Positions 59,757 to 64,000 of a stretch of DNA of 64,000 bases are shown here, one piece after another. Below the pieces are notes generated by a model. It was not told the origin of the DNA and did no database searches. It saw only the letters and a program-made list of their open reading frames with translations. Position 1 is the first letter of the stretch; every line of letters begins with the position of its first letter. The translations under genes were made by a program, and so were the position numbers. Source of the DNA: Metopolophium dirhodum (lineage: Eukaryota; Arthropoda; Insecta; Hemiptera; Aphididae); the NCBI RefSeq assembly GCF_019925205.1, contig NC_083562.1:19902001-19966000 (forward strand). Direction: 5' to 3'.

Positions 59757-62700
59757 CACCTGACCTAAATCAACTTACCTGATCCGCCCGAGGCGTATAG
59801 GTGCACGCTGACGAAAAATATACGAAAGAAAAAAATCGACTATGTATTATACGTTCGCTATAATACCTATGACCAGCCAGCGGTAACCCGTTCGCACAAA
59901 ACTTTCTGCCAGTCTTGTAATCATTTCCTAGTCCACTTATTAGTCATGCACTCATATATGCGCGCGGTTACTTACACTCGCAGACACGCACACACGTGTC
60001 CGGTGCGATGCTTTCAGAGCATAAAGCGCATAATTTGTATATATATAATACGCTTCGACTAATTGTTTCCGACAATACGTGTATAAGTGTTATACTTATA
60101 TAATATAATTTTATATGGTTCTGTGAGTCCTATACGTAAAATTAATTAACAAAACGAGTATACCTCACTCAGTTTTATCGTATAAACTTAATCGTTCTTC
60201 TCGAACAAACCACCGACGGTTTTTATTTTTGTTGTTGTTGTTAATAGTAGATATATAGGTTAGGTATGGCTTGGAAAAATGGTAGAGAAGACAAGAATGT
60301 GTGTGGCGTTGAGTTGAAAAATAAGTGATCATGTTGTATAATGGGGATTGTACCTCAACAGTAAATTATCCGATTCAATTTGTACGTAATAATATGTATG
60401 TTGGTATAATATTCGACGGTGACGACTATATATTATGTTCAGGTATATACATGAAATATACCCGAGAGAAGTAAATAAGTATTATCCGTCTATTAATTAG
60501 AGGTCCGGTGGGGAGTTTAGGTATTTTCGGATTCGGTAAAAAAAATTCCGTCTCTGGTAATCCGGTTAGGACATCAGACAGGTTTGATAATGTCAGCCCC
60601 GGGGCCCCCCTCCCGCGCGCAGTGTGCCCCTCGTGTACCACCACATTATAATATTATGTGCAGCACACGCCCGGTCCCGGGCTGCATATAGCTCACGGAC
60701 GCGCAAGATCGCACGCACTAGAACTTTGGACCGTCCTCAGCCGTCAGTTAATTTTAAATTCATAACAGGTCCGATACTGACTGTAAGAATGTCCGGAATT
60801 TGACCGACTGATGGGCACGCTTTCCAAATAATATTATAATATGTATGTGGCTCGTGCAACAAACACGCGTGCAGGTGCGATGACGTCACCCTCCGCGTGG
60901 TAAACCCGTCACTGACCGAAGCACAACTTTACCGTGAGATTTGACATTGTCCCTCGGGGTAGGTATATCCGAACTTAGGATAGGGAGGTCATAATTATTA
61001 TAGCCATCACCCCTCAATCACTTTTCATCCAATGAACATTAAAATATTATTGTACGTCATATAGATTGAACGTTTTTTCAGTGGTTGTTCTTCAGTTCCT
61101 CACACAGGCACGCATTGAGAATATAATGCAAACGTATTAATCATAAAATATACTATAGAATAACAATCTACACCCTGCAATTCGCTACCGGAGACAAGGA
61201 CGGTATATGCATGGCCAAGTTAGACAATATATTTTATACACATCACTATAATACTAATTCATTGATCATCCTTAGATCATAGGTACTATTAATCATTCTT
61301 ATCACCAAGTCTAAAACCGAACGAGAGCCCTTCTCAATCCGGGCATGCCCTTATTCTCGCACTCATTATTTGATCGTGTTCACTAATTTACATGAACAAT
61401 ATACACTTGTATTTTCATAATGTATATGTTGTGTACACACACGCTTTTCGTGTGCCGACCCCGCGACTGACGGTCTCGCAGCACGATTCTCGACCGGCTG
61501 CATCAGCGTATATAATATAATATAAGCTATAAACATGGTATTATTGTTATTATCAAACACGCGCATTGACGCAACGTGACAGCAATGTTAAAATTCATTA
61601 AATCCAGGACGGAACTGACAATGAGCCCACGGGCAAACAATGGGGACCCGCAGCCGCCGTGCGCGATTTGTGCGGCCGACTGCAGACCGACTGATTGATA
61701 CCGACCGACGGGAGCTCTAATGGTCTATACGAGTACATGATACGCATATGTGCAGCGTTATACGGCCGCGGAAAGTAGGTCGATACGCCGCAGAAATGAA
61801 AAACGAAACGAAATAAACAATGCATAATATATATATATATAAGACGCATATATATCCGATATCGCGTATTGATGTGTCAGTATACGTATAATCCGATTAA
61901 AATGAATGACAAAATGAAAATATTATCGTCCAAGAAAACCATTTGTCGACGGAAAAAAATAAAGTCCTCATATTATATTATCTATATATCTGCCTACGTA
62001 TATCCAATACACGCGCACGTATGTATCGTTTTCTTTTTTTGCAGGATAAATGCTTCTCATTGATGCCGCGCACTGCATTATCGCGCGACACGCCTTGTGA
62101 AGAGCGACTCGTTTCCGCACGCACATAGTTTTTTTTCCGAGAATCTTTAGCGGATTTAATAATTTATCCGGCGCGCTTAAAACGGAGGCTGCGCGAAAAC
62201 CTGTTCCTCGCTTCCTCGGTTCTTTTAATACTATAATATGTCTCCGTCCTTATCATCGACGCGTTCCCTCGTCGCACAGACGTATTATTATTGGTCATTC
62301 TTCTGTTTTTTTTTTTTCGCCAGCCGATCCATTCATTCGGTTTTCACGGCAGACGTCGATCAACGAAAGTAAATAACACGACAGAAAAATCGTTGTAGGT
62401 ACACGATGATGGACGTAAAAACAATCATAGTAATAATAATACGCCCATGTCTCCTGCACCACGTCAGCGGCGTACATAATATTATATATTGCTGCAGGTA
62501 CCTATATACATATACGCGCGGCATACCGGATATACGACCGATCCATTGACTGCGAGTCCGCAGACCGCGCGCGCGTTATCGAGTTATTTCCGCGAATGAG
62601 GTTCCGACGAGGTACGTTGTTGTTGCAATAAAATAAAATAATACTCAGAGATCTCGAAACTGCTGCAGCCCGCCGTTGTAAAAAACTAAAAAACCTTACG

Positions 62701-64000
62701 ACCTCCTATCCCGGCGGTATATCATAATGATAATTGATAAATGCGGTTTTATGGCCAACCGTTTTATTTTGTTTTCCGTTTTTCCAGTTTATAACGCTGC
62801 AACTGTTTGTCTGTTTGCACGCATACACGCTCGTATGTAATATAATAATATAATACTACGTTTCCACGTGATCAATCACATACATAATGTATTCCCACGT
62901 GATGAGTAAACAATTTTGCTACCCGCCGAATATCAGCCGCGACGATCAAAAAATTATAAATAATTATAATATTGACTTCTAGCGGGCTGCAACAGAACGA
63001 ATACGCGTGTGGTACTGTGGTTTATACACACATTATTGTTACAACGGAATATCGATGTTATACAGACGCTTCTTATTTCTTGCACTACGTCTAAACTGGG
63101 CCCGTTATAATAAAGGTACCCGAGAAACGGACACAGGTTGTAAAAATCAAATTATCAACAATTGTTTGAACGGAATCAATAAGGTGTGTGGCGATTTCTA
63201 AACGCATGCAGAAACTCATCTGACACACATAATAATAATATATTGTGCTTGGTTGGCCTACGTCATGTCGTCGTGGTCATACGGTGTGCGGGGTGAATCA
63301 AACTAATTAATTATATTAGATTCTCGTGTAATATAATAATACCGAGATGAGCGTGGGCGGATTTGTTGGCCTAGAATATACTATATAGGTACATATTATA
63401 TTATGGTTTATAATATTTATGTACAATACGGAGTAGTATAAACATTTATGCTCTGAAAATCACTCTTGACACATTGGTATACGCGCATTTAAAACGTACT
63501 TTGATATATTATTCTCACATTTCTTTATTCACACAAATTCCGACACAGCCGTACAAAGTTAACCTACTATAATCTGTGTAAACGTGAAAAACGTTTTTAT
63601 AAAAATAAAAAATAAATGCTTAATATGTAGGTAGGTGCATTAGTACATTGTATAGGTATTACATTCAATATTGATTATAGTATAATATATCATTTTCTTC
63701 ATATATCCATGTGACCATGTATCTCGTTAAAATTTGTGTACCTACCTAATATTTTACAGTCCTCAATTAAATAAAACTAGTTTTAAAGACAAAAAAAGTA
63801 CCAATTATACATATACCTTTAATATTAAACATTTTATTCAAATTTTTGTTGGATAGGTAGTAATTTGATCGTAATCTTGTTTTTAGTATTCATGAGGTAT
63901 TTAACAGATGTATTTTTTATGGTATTTCATCTCAAACAAAATAGATATATTTTCAAGTTTTGAGAACATTAATGAAAATTGTAGAAACAAAAATACCTTA

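Larger units (their letters stand above)
56701..64000. other. Patchy CpG-rich DNA to the right edge, no gene recognised
   Basis: Alternating AT-rich and CpG-rich stretches with microsatellites. Many 60-150-codon frames occur on both strands, several starting at non-ATG codons, none with a recognisable domain. A strong minus-strand donor (GGATCAG|GTAAGTTG, about 59780) follows an open but ATG-less frame. Could be the upstream region or a long 5' intron of a gene outside the window. Confidence 0.35.

Noticed and set aside
59368..59763. Frames of 63-114 codons around 59.4-59.8 kb
   Set aside because: Driven by (GT)n microsatellites on both strands.
1..64000. CRISPR arrays, bacterial operons, phage or viral genes
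   Set aside because: No regularly spaced repeats, ribosome-binding sites or viral-type frames seen; intron-split genes and retroposons show a eukaryotic chromosome.

Overview
The window looks like chromosomal DNA of an aphid (Hemiptera). It is very AT-rich, has long introns, is full of small inverted-repeat transposons and degraded LINE and hAT pieces, carries a short (TTAGG)n tract, and encodes two insect-type secreted proteins. The species is inferred from general character, not from a search.

Layout. Positions 1-10.7 kb: repeats, plus one candidate signal-peptide exon on the minus strand (2359-2496) of a gene that would run off the left edge. Positions 10.7-33.7 kb: one minus-strand gene of at least seven exons encoding an anosmin-1 (Kal1) homologue: signal peptide, start of a cysteine-rich region, an eight-cysteine WAP domain and three fibronectin type III domains. 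Every exon junction was set from GT/AG sites, and all phases agree, giving 450 codons. A further cysteine-rich exon may be missing from intron 1. Inside intron 4, on the opposite strand, lies a two-exon gene (12731-16028) for a 218-residue secreted cystine-knot protein of the Trunk/prothoracicotropic hormone (PTTH) family. About 570 bp past its stop is a decayed partial copy of its 3' end (16603-16790).

Positions 33.8-64 kb: I find no convincing coding exon. This stretch holds a nested transposon cluster (35.4-38.1 kb), a hAT MITE, a hAT transposase pseudogene (45.7-46.6 kb), a tRNA-derived SINE with a perfect 12-bp target duplication (53.6-53.9 kb), and GC/CpG-richer DNA at 55.4-63 kb with several donor-like sites that could be promoter or 5' UTR sequence of a neighbouring gene.

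How the genes relate. Anosmin proteins are extracellular-matrix regulators of heparan-sulfate-dependent signalling (known for vertebrates and worms). Trunk/PTTH proteins are ligands of the Torso receptor tyrosine kinase. The two genes share a locus as host and nested antisense gene; a functional link is not shown by the sequence.
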